A stretch of 64,000 nt of DNA from Streptomyces sp. NRRL WC-3618 (GCF_001280005.1 NZ_LGDW01000118.1:1-64000); one strand, 5' to 3'. Positions 45,101 through 52,790 are shown, counted from the first letter of the stretch. Made by a program: numbers and translations. The notes: a model not told the origin generated them from the sequence alone.

Positions 45101-46024
45101 GCCGACGACACGCTGACCGCGCCGTACGAGCTCGGTGGTGGCTGGCTGCGGATCGGGCGGGCCGAGATCGGGCGGCGGGCCTTCCTGGGCAACTCCGGGA
45201 TGACCGCGCCGGGCCGGTCGGTGCCCGACGGGGGCCTGGTCGGGGTCCTCTCGGCCACCCCGAAGAAGGCCAAGAAGGGCAGCTCGTACCTGGGCCTGCC
45301 GCCCATGAAGCTGCCCCGGTCGGCGAGCGGCGGCGACCAGAGCCGTACGTACGATCCCCCGGCGCATCTGCTGTGGGCGCGGGCGCTGGTGGAGCTGTTC
45401 CGGATCGTGCCGGTGTTCTGCTCGGCGGGACTGGCCGTGCTGACGGTGGCCGCGTTCAGTGTGCTCGGCGCGTGGTTCTGGCTGGTGGGCGGACTGGTAC
45501 TGCTCGCTGTCGGCGTTCTCGCCTGTCTGCTGTCCATCGTCGCCAAGTGGGTACTCGTGGGGCGCCACCGCGCCGGTGAGCATCCGCTGTGGAGCGGGTT
45601 CGTGTGGCGCAACGAGCTGGCGGACACCTTCGTCGAGGTCGTCGCCGTGCCGTGGCTGGCCGGTGCCGTGCCGGGTACGCCCGTGCTGTCGGCGTGGCTG
45701 CGGGGGCTCGGCGCGCACATCGGAAAGGGGGTCTGGGTGGAGAGCTACTGGCTGCCCGAGACCGACCTGGTGACCCTGGAGGACGCGTCCACCGTCAACC
45801 GCGGATGCGTGCTCCAGACACACCTCTTCCACGACCGGATCTTGCGGACGGATACTGTGGTCCTCCGTGAGGGCGCGACGCTGGGTCCTGGCGGGATCGT
45901 CCTGCCCGGCTCCACGGTCGGGGCCCGGTCCACTCTGGGTCCCGCGTCGCTGGTCATGGCGGCGGAGTCCGTTCCCGACGACACCCGCTGGCTGGGCAAC
46001 CCGATCGAGTCATGGCGTTCCTGA
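42149..46024 (+). CDS. Pls/PosA-type single-module NRPS (polyamino-acid synthetase-like) with membrane domain
   Basis: 1291 residues. The adenylation domain (1-505) shows IIFTSGSTGKPKGVAVSH, NTYGPTEATVV, YRSGDL and TSGKVDRNAL. The carrier domain has FFAIGGSSL with Ser549 for phosphopantetheine. The C-terminal 690 residues alternate membrane segments (about 606-665, 842-910, 1085-1133) with three soluble domains of hexapeptide/beta-helix character. There is no condensation or thioesterase domain. This matches the epsilon-poly-lysine synthetase plan (1319 residues in S. albulus). By-eye alignment to PheA gives a code D219 A220 E223 S262 I283 G285 T307 V315 V316 K495, close to known lysine codes. 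The product is inferred to be an isopeptide polymer or oligomer. Confidence 0.82.
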   Translation: MAAIHESNALGLLDEEIRERFGDTARFSAGPAASPRTLVDVFDAAVRSYPTEPALDDGTTALTYRALATEVESVRRRLSAAGVGLGDRVGVRVPSGTNELYVAILAVLAAGAAYVPVDAEDPDERAELVFGEAGVRAVIGAAYEITVPGARSELPARRPGVEHDAWIIFTSGSTGKPKGVAVSHRSAAAFVDAEAALFLTDDPVGPGDRVMAGLSVAFDASCEEMWLAWRYGACLVPVPRSQVRSGADLGPWLVEQEISVVSTVPTLAALWEPETLNDVRLLIFGGEACPPELVQRLVTEGREVWNTYGPTEATVVACASLLTGAEPIRIGLPLNGWELAVVDEAGEPVAMGASGQLVIGGVGLARYLDAGKDAEKYAPLESLGWERAYRSGDLVKAEPEGLIFLGRADEQIKLGGRRIELGEVDSALQGLPGVAGAAAAVRTARSGNQLLVGYVVTQDGWDQAAAVERLRAELPAALVPLLAPVAELPTRTSGKVDRNALPWPLEGMETGPAAQLYGTEAWLAEQWGEILGIPVGSANDDFFAIGGSSLGAAQLTTRLRMRYPSAAVLDIYQQPVLRKLARHLEESAQDDAADRVIAPVPLRAKAVQLLLLVPLFTLMGLRWAVALAAAGNVLHWFGAYPWAPVTSWWAVTVGAAVLFSPPGRLALAAGGARLLLRGVKPGRYPRGGSVHLRLWTAERLAEFSGATSLTGAWLERYARALGGKVGADVDLHSLPPVTGMIKLGRGAAVESEVDLSGHWLDGDRLEIGQVKVGADAVVGTRSLLFPGARVGKRAEVAPGSAVVGTVPTGQRWAGAPAVKLGKAKRNWPKERPQRGRAWRAMYGLAGFALSALPVLAGAVALLVTGLFVDPDAGLGTALRGIALALVPATLAFGLAYALMLLIAVRLLSLGLREGTHPTHSRIGWQAWTVTQLMDRSRETLFPLYAGLITPVWLRLLGMRIGRGAEVSTVLALPSLTTVGEGAFLADDTLTAPYELGGGWLRIGRAEIGRRAFLGNSGMTAPGRSVPDGGLVGVLSATPKKAKKGSSYLGLPPMKLPRSASGGDQSRTYDPPAHLLWARALVELFRIVPVFCSAGLAVLTVAAFSVLGAWFWLVGGLVLLAVGVLACLLSIVAKWVLVGRHRAGEHPLWSGFVWRNELADTFVEVVAVPWLAGAVPGTPVLSAWLRGLGAHIGKGVWVESYWLPETDLVTLEDASTVNRGCVLQTHLFHDRILRTDTVVLREGATLGPGGIVLPGSTVGARSTLGPASLVMAAESVPDDTRWLGNPIESWRS

Positions 46025-46115
46025 AACGGTGGGCGCGGCTCGTTCGGGTACCGGAGCGGGGATGGGTTCATCTCCGGCACCACGTTCGAGCACAGCGCAG
46101 GGAGCAGACTCAGCA

Positions 46116-47522
46116 GTGAGCGTTCAGCAGACAGTGGGTTCGGACCCGTACTTTCCGGCCAACGGTGACGCCCGTTACCGGGTGCACCGGTACGAACTCG
46201 CGCTGGACTACCGCCCCGGCCCGAACCGGCTGGCGGGCACGGCCCGGATCAACGCCATAGCGGGCCGGTCCCCGCTTGCCGAGTTCCAGCTGAACCTGGG
46301 CGACTTCAAGATCGGCCGGGTACGGGTGGACGGCAAGGCCGCCCACTACACGCTCCGGGGCGGCCGGCTGCGCATCCGCCCCGCGAAGCCGCTGCGGACG
46401 GGGGCCGCGTTCACCGTCGAGGTGCACTGGGCGGGCAATCCCAAGCCGGTCGCCAGTCCCTGGGGCGGGCTCGGCTGGGAGGAGCTGGAGGACGGGGCGC
46501 TGGTGGCGAGCCAGCCGATCGGGGCGCCCTCCTGGTACCCGTGCAACGACCGGCCCGCCGACAAGGCGTCCTACCAGATCTCGATCACCACGCCGTCCGC
46601 GTACGCGGTGGTGGCGGGCGGGCGGCTGCTGACCCGGACGACCAAGGCGTCGACCACCACGTGGGTGTACGAGCAGTCGGCGCCGACGTCGAGCTATCTC
46701 ATCGGGCTGTCCATCGGGAAGTACCAGACCGTGCTGCTCGGTGACCCCGGGCTGGGCGGTGTGCCCCAACACGGGCACATCCCGGCCGAGTTGCTCCCTG
46801 AGTTCTCCCGGGACTTCGCGCGCCAGCCCGCCATGATGGAGCTGTTCCAGGAGCTTTTCGGGCCGTATCCGTTCGGTGAGTACGCCGTCGTGGTGACCGA
46901 GGAGGAACTCGATGTGCCCGTCGAGGCGCAGGGGTTGTCGCTGTTCGGCGCCAACCATGTGGACGGTGCCCGGAGTTCGGAACGCCTCGTCGCGCACGAG
47001 CTGGCCCATCAGTGGTTCGGCAACAGTGTGTCCATCGCGGACTGGCGGCACATCTGGCTGAACGAGGGGTTCGCCAAGTACGCGGAGTGGTTGTGGTCGG
47101 AGCGGTCCGGGGGGCGCAGTGCGCAGCAACTCGCCGCGATCGCGCATCGGTTGCTGTCCGGGCGGCCGCAGGACCTGCGGCTCGCCGATCCCGGGCGCAA
47201 GCTGATGTTCGACGACCGGTTGTACCAGCGGGGCGGGCTCGCCGTGCACGCGGTGCGGTGCGCTCTGGGCGACGAGGCGTTCTTCCGGATGCTGCGCGGG
47301 TGGGCCGGGCTGCATCGGGGTGGGTCGGTGAGTACGGCTACGTTCACGGCGTATGCGTCCCGGTTCACTCCGGAGTCCTTGGACGAGTTGTTCGCCGCGT
47401 GGCTTTATGAGGGGGCGTTGCCTTCGTTGCCGGCGCCGTCACCGTCACCCTCGCCTTCGCCGTCGGGGGGAGGGCCACGGGTGCCTGCCCGGCCCTCTTA
47501 TCCGCCGTCCGCCACTGCGTAG
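46116..47522 (+). CDS. M1-family zinc metallopeptidase
   Basis: 468 residues. The gluzincin signature LVAHELAHQWFGNSVS followed by WLNEGFAKYAEWLW gives the HExxH...E zinc site. The upstream GAMEN-equivalent exopeptidase region reads VEAQGLSLFGANH, so it departs from GAMEN. The Tyr in DRLYQRGGLAVHAVR is the likely catalytic Tyr. It lacks the large C-terminal helical domain of PepN. GTG 46116 (SVQQTVGSDPYFPANGD) is chosen; ATG 46062 is an alternative. It lies 91 bases after the NRPS gene on the same strand, so co-transcription is likely. It could trim or degrade the NRPS product. Confidence 0.85.
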   Translation: MSVQQTVGSDPYFPANGDARYRVHRYELALDYRPGPNRLAGTARINAIAGRSPLAEFQLNLGDFKIGRVRVDGKAAHYTLRGGRLRIRPAKPLRTGAAFTVEVHWAGNPKPVASPWGGLGWEELEDGALVASQPIGAPSWYPCNDRPADKASYQISITTPSAYAVVAGGRLLTRTTKASTTTWVYEQSAPTSSYLIGLSIGKYQTVLLGDPGLGGVPQHGHIPAELLPEFSRDFARQPAMMELFQELFGPYPFGEYAVVVTEEELDVPVEAQGLSLFGANHVDGARSSERLVAHELAHQWFGNSVSIADWRHIWLNEGFAKYAEWLWSERSGGRSAQQLAAIAHRLLSGRPQDLRLADPGRKLMFDDRLYQRGGLAVHAVRCALGDEAFFRMLRGWAGLHRGGSVSTATFTAYASRFTPESLDELFAAWLYEGALPSLPAPSPSPSPSPSGGGPRVPARPSYPPSATA

Positions 47523-47528
47523 TGCTGG

Positions 47529-47582
47529 GTGCGGGTGCGTTGTGGCTCGTCGCGCAGTTCCCCGCGCCCCTGTCGGGGGCGT
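47529..47582. repeat. Dispersed repeat of the CGCGCAGTTCCCCGCGCCCC family, copy A
   Basis: GTGCGGGTGCGTTGTGG, then CTCGTCGCGCAGTTCCCCGC and GCCCCTGTCGGGGGCG. It shares its core with copies at 49471-49534 and 49588-49651. The 3' part forms a CCCC/GGGG hairpin and lies right after the peptidase stop. Confidence 0.75.
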
Positions 47583-47593
47583 GGGGATGCAGA

Positions 47594-48049
47594 ATGGCGG
47601 CCATGTCCCGACGTACCGCGCGTCCCAGGCGCCAGCGACCCTCCGCCCCTGTTCAGAGCTCCCCATGTCCGTGCGGTCTCGCGGAGACGTACGAGAAGTG
47701 CTGTGGCCGATTCCTCCGGGGTGAGGCGACGGCGCCGACCGCCGAAGCCCTGATGCGTTCCCGATACAGCGCCTTCGTGAAGCGGGACGAGCCGTATCTG
47801 CTGCGCACCTGGCATCCGCGTACCCGTCCCGCCCGGGTCGAATTCGACCCGGGGATGCGGTGGACGGGCCTGGAGATCCTCGAGACGGGCGACGGTACGG
47901 CGTTCCACACCATCGGCACGGTGACCTTCCGGGCCTCCTACCGGGGCGGATGCCTGCGGGAACGGAGCCGGTTCGAGCGGGTCGACGGGGCGTGGGTGTA
48001 CGTGGACGGGGACGTCGACGAGGGCGAACAGGGCGCCCAGGACTTCTAG
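47594..48049 (+). CDS. YchJ family protein with SEC-C-type cysteine motif
   Basis: 151 residues. The N-terminal CPCGLAETYEKCCGRFL motif (CxC...CC zinc site as in SEC-C) is followed by the YchJ NTF2-like domain (ALMRSRYSAFVKRDEPYLLRTWHP; VTFRASYRGG). Function is uncharacterised. ATG 47594 or 47603 could start it. Upstream in-frame codons lie within a dispersed repeat and are rejected. It is convergent with the gluconate regulator. Confidence 0.85.
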   Translation: MAAMSRRTARPRRQRPSAPVQSSPCPCGLAETYEKCCGRFLRGEATAPTAEALMRSRYSAFVKRDEPYLLRTWHPRTRPARVEFDPGMRWTGLEILETGDGTAFHTIGTVTFRASYRGGCLRERSRFERVDGAWVYVDGDVDEGEQGAQDF

Positions 48050-48052
48050 GCC

Positions 48053-48070
48053 CAACGCCGTACGGCGTTG
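48053..48070. terminator. Perfect 18-base palindrome between converging genes
   Basis: CAACGCCGTACGGCGTTG is fully self-complementary. It lies just after the YchJ stop and ahead of the gntR stop, and is a weak bidirectional terminator candidate. Confidence 0.55.
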
Positions 48071-48091
48071 CTTCTAGGCCTGCTCGGCCTT

Positions 48092-48793
48092 CTAGGGCGC
48101 GAGGATGTCCAGTTCCTGGAGGGCCCCGACCGCGATCTCCCGGGCGAGCCGTTCCGCCCGCTCGCCGTCGCCCTCGCGGACCGCCTCCGCGACCTGTACG
48201 TGCAGGGTGACGGCGGCCGGGTCGGGGTCCTCGAACATGACCTCGTGGTGGGTGCGGCCGGCCAGGACCTCCGCGACGACATCGCCGAGGCGGGCGAACA
48301 TCTCGTTGCCGGAAGCCTCCAGGATCGCCCGGTGGAAGGCCATGTCGTGGACGAGGTAGCCCGCCAGCTGGTGGCCGCGCGAGGTGGCCACCATGCCCAG
48401 TGCGCACTCCGTGAGCCGCGCGCACTGCTCGGCGGTGGCGAACTTGGCGGCCAGGCCGGCGGCGACCGGTTCGATCGCGGAGCGCAGGACGGTGAGGGAG
48501 CGCAGTTGCTGCGGGCGGTCGGTGCCGGCCAGCCGCCAGCGGATGACCTGAGGGTCGTACACGTTCCACTCGGCCTTGGGGCGGACCGTGACGCCGACCC
48601 GGCGGCGGGACTCGACCAGGTGCATCGACTCGAGGACGCGGACCGCTTCCCGCATCACCGAGCGTGACACGTCGAACCGTTGCGCCAGTTCGTCCGTGCG
48701 CAGAACACTGCCCGGGGGGTACTCGCCTGCGGTGATCGCGGGTCCGAGGGTTTCCAGTACGTGGCCGTGCAGCCCTCGACCCGGTGTGCTCAT
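48092..48793 (-). CDS. gntR: FadR-subfamily GntR regulator, probable gluconate repressor
   Basis: 233 residues. An N-terminal GntR winged helix (PGSVLRTDELAQRFDVSRSVMREAVRVLESMHLVESRRRVG) is followed by an FCD ligand domain (HDMAFHRAILEASGN; LHVQVAEAV). It is divergent from gluconokinase with a 95-base shared region carrying two palindromes. This is the GntR/GntK arrangement known from Streptomyces. It is expected to be released from DNA by gluconate or its phosphate. Confidence 0.85.
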   Translation of the reverse strand: MSTPGRGLHGHVLETLGPAITAGEYPPGSVLRTDELAQRFDVSRSVMREAVRVLESMHLVESRRRVGVTVRPKAEWNVYDPQVIRWRLAGTDRPQQLRSLTVLRSAIEPVAAGLAAKFATAEQCARLTECALGMVATSRGHQLAGYLVHDMAFHRAILEASGNEMFARLGDVVAEVLAGRTHHEVMFEDPDPAAVTLHVQVAEAVREGDGERAERLAREIAVGALQELDILAP

Positions 48794-48838
48794 GTACTCA
48801 GAGTACTGGGCACGTCACGCCTCTATAAAGTCAGACTT
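48794..48838. promoter_or_regulatory. gntR/gntK control region with two palindromes
   Basis: GTACTC-A-GAGTAC (48794-48806) directly abuts the gntR start. AAGTC-A-GACTT (48828-48838) lies 22 bases further. The second contains GTC-N-GAC, the core commonly bound by FCD-type GntR proteins. A TATAAA -10-like hexamer (48824-48829) partly overlaps it. Occupancy could repress both directions. Confidence 0.6.
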
Positions 48839-48888
48839 ATTCAACATGGGCCTTGAATTTGTCTTACCTCATGCGTTTCATTGCGTCC

Positions 48889-49437
48889 ATGCAGCAGACA
48901 CGTACCCCTCATGTCGTCGTGGTCATGGGCGTCGCGGGCACCGGGAAGACCACGATCGGTCCCCTGCTCGCGGCCCGGCTCGGCGTTCCGTACGCCGAGG
49001 GCGACGACTTCCATCCTGCGGCCAACATCCGCAAGATGACGGCCGGTACGCCGCTGACCGACGACGACCGGTGGCCCTGGCTGGACGCCATCGGCGAGTG
49101 GGCGCACGGCCGCGCCGGGCTCGGTGGGGTGGTGAGCAGTTCGGCGCTGAAGCGGGCGTACCGGGACCGGCTGCGGGGCGCCGCGCCCGGCGTGGTCTTC
49201 GTGCATCTCGCCGGTGACCGGGCGCTCATCGAGGAGCGGATGGCGCACCGGCAGGGGCACTTCATGCCGGCGGCGCTGCTTGAGTCCCAGTTCGCCGCGC
49301 TTGAGCCGCTCGACGCGGACGAGGTGGGGGTCGCGGTGAGTGTGGTCGGCGGCCCTGAGGAGATCGCCGGCCGTGCCATGGCCGCGCTTGGCGAGCTCGA
49401 CGGGCCCGAGGCGCGGCCGGCGGCGTCTTCGTGGTGA
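48889..49437 (+). CDS. gntK: Gluconokinase
   Basis: 182 residues, normal for thermoresistant-type gluconokinase, which makes 6-phosphogluconate for the pentose phosphate pathway. The Walker A is VMGVAGTGKTT (residues 12-22). EGDDFHPAANIRKMTAGTPLTDDDRWPWL is the family's substrate segment, and SSSALKRAYRDRLR follows. No clear ribosome site marks the start; ATG 48871 or TTG 48853 are alternatives. No gluconate permease gene follows here. Confidence 0.92.
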   Translation: MQQTRTPHVVVVMGVAGTGKTTIGPLLAARLGVPYAEGDDFHPAANIRKMTAGTPLTDDDRWPWLDAIGEWAHGRAGLGGVVSSSALKRAYRDRLRGAAPGVVFVHLAGDRALIEERMAHRQGHFMPAALLESQFAALEPLDADEVGVAVSVVGGPEEIAGRAMAALGELDGPEARPAASSW

Positions 49438-49470
49438 CTCGGCGTTCGATGCCAGGGCGTAGGGATGGGG

Positions 49471-49651
49471 GTGCCATGGTCGGGTGCGGGTCCGTCGTGG
49501 GTGGTCGCGCAGTTCCCCGCGCCCCTATAGGGGCGGCCCTGGCGCCGGAGGAGAGAGCGCTCACGCCCGTCGCCCGGGGGGCTGGCGGTGCCATGGTCGG
49601 GTGCGGGTCCGTCGTGGGTGGTTGCGCAGTTCCCCGCGTCCCTTCAGGGCG
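49471..49651. repeat. Two tandem copies (B, C) of the dispersed Streptomyces repeat
   Basis: Copies at 49471-49534 and 49588-49651, about 117 bases apart, share TGCCATGGTCGGGTGCGGGT, then CCGTCGTGGGTGGT and GCGCAGTTCCCCGCG with few differences. Copy B ends in a perfect GCCCC-TATA-GGGGC hairpin and copy C in a weaker one. They fill the gap after gntK and ahead of the convergent cytochrome gene, and may terminate both. Confidence 0.8.
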
Positions 49652-49673
49652 CCTCTGGCGGCCCTGGGATGCG

Positions 49674-50327
49674 TCAGTCGGGGTCGGCGTGGTTGTTGTT
49701 CTCGGGGTGCCACAGGGGGTGTTCTCGGGTTGCCCAGGATTTGCTCACGGAGCCCGTTCGTAGGCCCTTGCGGGCCTCCGGGTCGGCTAGGGCCATGCCG
49801 ATGTGGCCGGCCAGGACGATGCCGATGGTGAGCGCCAGCCAGTCGTGGACGAAGGTCGCGCTGGTGCGCCACATCAGCGGGGTGAGGTGGGTGAACCACA
49901 TGAGCAGACCCGTGCCCAGCATCACCAGGGTGGCGCCCGCGATCCAGGACGCGTAGATCTTCTGGCCCGCGTTGAACTTGCCGGCCGGGCGTGCGGAGTG
50001 CCGCTTGTCGCGTCGTAGGGCCGCGCGCAGCCAGACCCGGTCGTGCGGGCCGAAGCGGTTGAGGAAGCCGAGGTCCGCGCGGAAGCCACGGGAGGCGAGG
50101 CCGGCCAGCACGGGTACCGGCAGCGCGAGGCCCGCCAGCTCGTGGACCCGGACCACCAGTTCACGGCGGCCGACCAGTTCCGCGAACTGGGGGATGTACA
50201 GACAGGCCGCCGTCGCCACGCACACGCCCATCAGCGCGGCCGTCGCGCGGTGCACCCACTTCTGGGAACGGCCGAAGCGGCGCACCTCGGACGTGGGGTG
50301 CGCCGGGGCGTCAGCTCGTGGGCTCAT
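49674..50327 (-). CDS. Cytochrome b561-type membrane protein
   Basis: 217 residues with four membrane helices (ATAALMGVCVATAACLYI; HELAGLALPVPVLAGLA; ASWIAGATLVMLGTGLLMWF; FVHDWLALTIGIVLAGHIGMAL). Heme-ligand candidates are His in WVHRATAA, VHELAG, VHDWLA and GHIGM. It would deliver electrons from quinol to the molybdopterin partner. ATG 50327 overlaps the upstream gene's end by 17 bases, indicating coupling. Confidence 0.82.
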   Translation of the reverse strand: MSPRADAPAHPTSEVRRFGRSQKWVHRATAALMGVCVATAACLYIPQFAELVGRRELVVRVHELAGLALPVPVLAGLASRGFRADLGFLNRFGPHDRVWLRAALRRDKRHSARPAGKFNAGQKIYASWIAGATLVMLGTGLLMWFTHLTPLMWRTSATFVHDWLALTIGIVLAGHIGMALADPEARKGLRTGSVSKSWATREHPLWHPENNNHADPD

Positions 50328-51072
50328 CGTCGCGTCCGTTCGATCTGCCGACCCAGGCGTCGATGTCGTACCCACGGTTCTCCCAGAATCCGGCTCGTAC
50401 GTCCTCGGTGACCGTGATGCCGGAGAGCCACTTGGCGGACTTGTAGAAGTACATGGGGGCGACGTAGAGGCGGACCGGGCCGCCGTGGCTGTGGCCGAGG
50501 TCCTTGTCCTGCATGCGCAGGGCCACCAGGACGTCGGCGCGGCGGGCCTGGTCGAGGGTGAGGCTCTCGGTGTAGGCGCCGTCGAAGCAGGTGAAGCGGA
50601 CCGCGCCGGCCGAGGAGCGCACTCCGGCGGCGTCCAGGAGCCGGGACAGCCTTACCCCCTCGAAGGGGGTGCCGGGCACTCGCCAGCCGGTGACGCACTG
50701 GACGTCCTTGACCATCCTGGTCTGGGGCATCGCGCGCAGGTCGGCCAGGGTGTAGGTGGCGGGTCGGTCCACGAGACCGTCGATCTTCAGCTGGTAGTTC
50801 TCCGCGTTCTTACGGGGGACGGAGGACGTCACCGAGTAGTAGCGGAAGCCGCCGCCGTTCGGGAGGAGGCCGGTCAGGCCGGTGGGGTCCTTCTCCGCCG
50901 CGCCGGCGAGGAAGGACTCCATGCCGCGCTGGAGACCGGGCGCGGCGACCACACCCAGGGCGCCGAGCCCGAGGGTGCCGAGAAGGACCCGGCGGCCGAT
51001 GGGCTTACCCCGGTCCTGCGGAGGGTCGGACCGTCCGGGATCGGCGGATTCTTCGGGTCGTTCGGAGTTCAC
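50311..51072 (-). CDS. Molybdopterin-dependent oxidoreductase (sulfite-oxidase fold, MsrP/YedY-like)
   Basis: 253 residues. An N-terminal anchor/Tat-like segment (GRRVLLGTLGLGALGVVAAPGL) precedes the oxidoreductase domain. The Mo-ligand Cys126 is in DVQCVTGWRVPGTPFEGVRL. HSHGGPVRLYVAPMYFYKSAKWLSGI is the pterin-binding end. Paired with the overlapping cytochrome b561 gene, it resembles the MsrPQ/YedYZ two-protein system that repairs oxidised methionines outside the membrane. The substrate here is inferred, and no dimerisation domain is present. Confidence 0.85.
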   Translation of the reverse strand: MNSERPEESADPGRSDPPQDRGKPIGRRVLLGTLGLGALGVVAAPGLQRGMESFLAGAAEKDPTGLTGLLPNGGGFRYYSVTSSVPRKNAENYQLKIDGLVDRPATYTLADLRAMPQTRMVKDVQCVTGWRVPGTPFEGVRLSRLLDAAGVRSSAGAVRFTCFDGAYTESLTLDQARRADVLVALRMQDKDLGHSHGGPVRLYVAPMYFYKSAKWLSGITVTEDVRAGFWENRGYDIDAWVGRSNGRDDEPTS

Positions 51073-51175
51073 GTATCCATTCGAACACCCGCGACCCCTT
51101 TCGAGCCAGGAATCGCGGGTGCACGTCAGACTTCCGTAACCCCGCCGGAAGTGGCGCCGACTCCGGAAATGACGC

Positions 51176-52723
51176 TCAGGAGGCCGAGTCCGCCGCCTTC
51201 TCCAGTTGGAACGCCTCGTTGCCGAGCCCGATGCGCGCGTGGGCCTCGGGCTTGCGGGACCGCAGGACCAGGCCCTGGACCAGGCCGCCGAGCACAGCGG
51301 CGGCGATGATGCCGGGCAGCAGCCAGGTGAGGGAGGAGTCCGGGCCCGTACCGACCAGGACGTCGAAGTCCTTGACCGTGTAGAAGGCGATGACGAGCAG
51401 CGCGATGCCGGAGAGCGCGGCCGTGGCCAGTCGCCGGGCCTGTGCGGCGGCGGCGCCGCGGCGGACGAAGAAGACGATGACGGAGAGGGAGGCGGCGGCC
51501 ATCAGCAGGATCACGCCCAGGGCGCCGATGTTGCCGAGCCAGGTGAACAGCTTCAGGACCGGAGTGGTCGGGTCGCCCACCGGCCCGTCGTCGGCGACCG
51601 CGAAGGCGGTCACGACCACGACGGCCACGCCGGTCTGCAGGAGCGAACCCGTGCCGGGCGCGCCGCTCGCGCCGGTGGTGCGGCCGAAGGTGGCGGGCAG
51701 CAGTCCCTCGCGGCCCATGGCGAAGGCGTACCGGGCGACGACGTTGTGGAAGCTGAGCAGCGCCGCGAACATGCCGGTGACGAACAGGACGTGCAGGACG
51801 TCCGTGAAGGTGGCGCCGAGGCGGGACTCGGTGAGGGTGAACAGCAGCCCGGCGCTCTCCTTGCGCGCGCTGCCGACGATCGCGGAGGGGCCCGCGGCCA
51901 CGGTGTACGCCCATGAGCTGATCGCGAAGAAGACGGCGACGAAGCTGACGGCGAGGAACATCACGCGCGGGACCAGGATGTGCGGCCGGCTCGTCTCCTC
52001 GGCGTACACGGGGGCCTGTTCGAAGCCGGTGAACGCGGCGATGCAGAAGCACAGGGCGGTGCCGACGCCCGCGCCGGTCAGGGTGTCCGGGTTGAAGGCG
52101 TGCAGCGACAGGCCCTCCTTCGCCGGGTCGGCGACGGCGGCGATGTCGAAGATGGCGACGAGGGCGACCTCGATGACGATCAGCACGCCGAGCACCCGCG
52201 CGTTGACGTCGATCTTCAGCCAACCGAGTGTGCCCACGGCCAGCACGCCGAGCAACGCCGGTATCCACCAGGCGATCTCGGTGTCCAGGTAGGTGGAGAA
52301 CAGCCCGGACACCTCGAACCCGAAGATGCCGTAGATGCCGATCTGGAGGGCGTTGTACGCGACGAGGGCGAGCATCGCCGCGCTTGCCCCGGCGGTGCCG
52401 CCGAGGCCGCGCGAGATGTACGCGTAGAAGGCGCCCGCGTTGTGGACGTGGCGGCTCATCTCGGCGTACCCGACGCTGAAGAGGACGAGAACGACGCCGA
52501 GGACGACGAAGAGGAGGGGCTGGCCGACGATGCCCATCACCGCGAATGTGGTGGGCATGACACCAGCGACCACCATGAGGGGCGCGGTCGCGGCGAGCAC
52601 GGAGAGCAGCAGCCCTCCGGTGCCGAGCCGGTCGGCGCGCAGTGCGCGGTCCTGACCCTTGAACGTACTGATGCCGCCGCTGTCGGCGCCTGGTCTGCTC
52701 GTGCTCGAACTGCCCGTCGTCAT
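51176..52723 (-). CDS. APC-family amino acid/polyamine permease
   Basis: 515 residues with about twelve to fourteen membrane helices. The APC start reads LGTGGLLLSVLAATAPLMVVAGVMPTTFAVMG and FTGFEQAPVYAEETSRPHILVPRVMF marks helix 6 and its loop. ATG 52723 has AAAGGA. An upstream extension to 52948 is Arg/Pro-rich and rejected. The substrate is unknown. Neighbours on both sides are unrelated in function. Confidence 0.88.
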   Translation of the reverse strand: MTTGSSSTSRPGADSGGISTFKGQDRALRADRLGTGGLLLSVLAATAPLMVVAGVMPTTFAVMGIVGQPLLFVVLGVVLVLFSVGYAEMSRHVHNAGAFYAYISRGLGGTAGASAAMLALVAYNALQIGIYGIFGFEVSGLFSTYLDTEIAWWIPALLGVLAVGTLGWLKIDVNARVLGVLIVIEVALVAIFDIAAVADPAKEGLSLHAFNPDTLTGAGVGTALCFCIAAFTGFEQAPVYAEETSRPHILVPRVMFLAVSFVAVFFAISSWAYTVAAGPSAIVGSARKESAGLLFTLTESRLGATFTDVLHVLFVTGMFAALLSFHNVVARYAFAMGREGLLPATFGRTTGASGAPGTGSLLQTGVAVVVVTAFAVADDGPVGDPTTPVLKLFTWLGNIGALGVILLMAAASLSVIVFFVRRGAAAAQARRLATAALSGIALLVIAFYTVKDFDVLVGTGPDSSLTWLLPGIIAAAVLGGLVQGLVLRSRKPEAHARIGLGNEAFQLEKAADSAS

Positions 52724-52790
52724 CGCGGGGTTGTCCTTTCGGGGGCGACGGAAATTTCCGTGGTGCGAGGTGTGGCCGGCCGCGGGGGCG

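Noticed and set aside
42029..45832. A 1267-codon open frame antisense to the NRPS gene, and similar long frames opposite glpK, the ABC ATPase and acyl-CoA dehydrogenase
   Set aside because: High GC makes long antisense frames common. Their translations are Arg/Gly/His-rich without domains, while the opposite strand encodes clear families.
42149..47522. Conventional NRPS natural-product cluster
   Set aside because: Only one A-T module, no condensation or thioesterase domain, and no tailoring, MbtH-like or export genes. The Pls-type plan explains it better.
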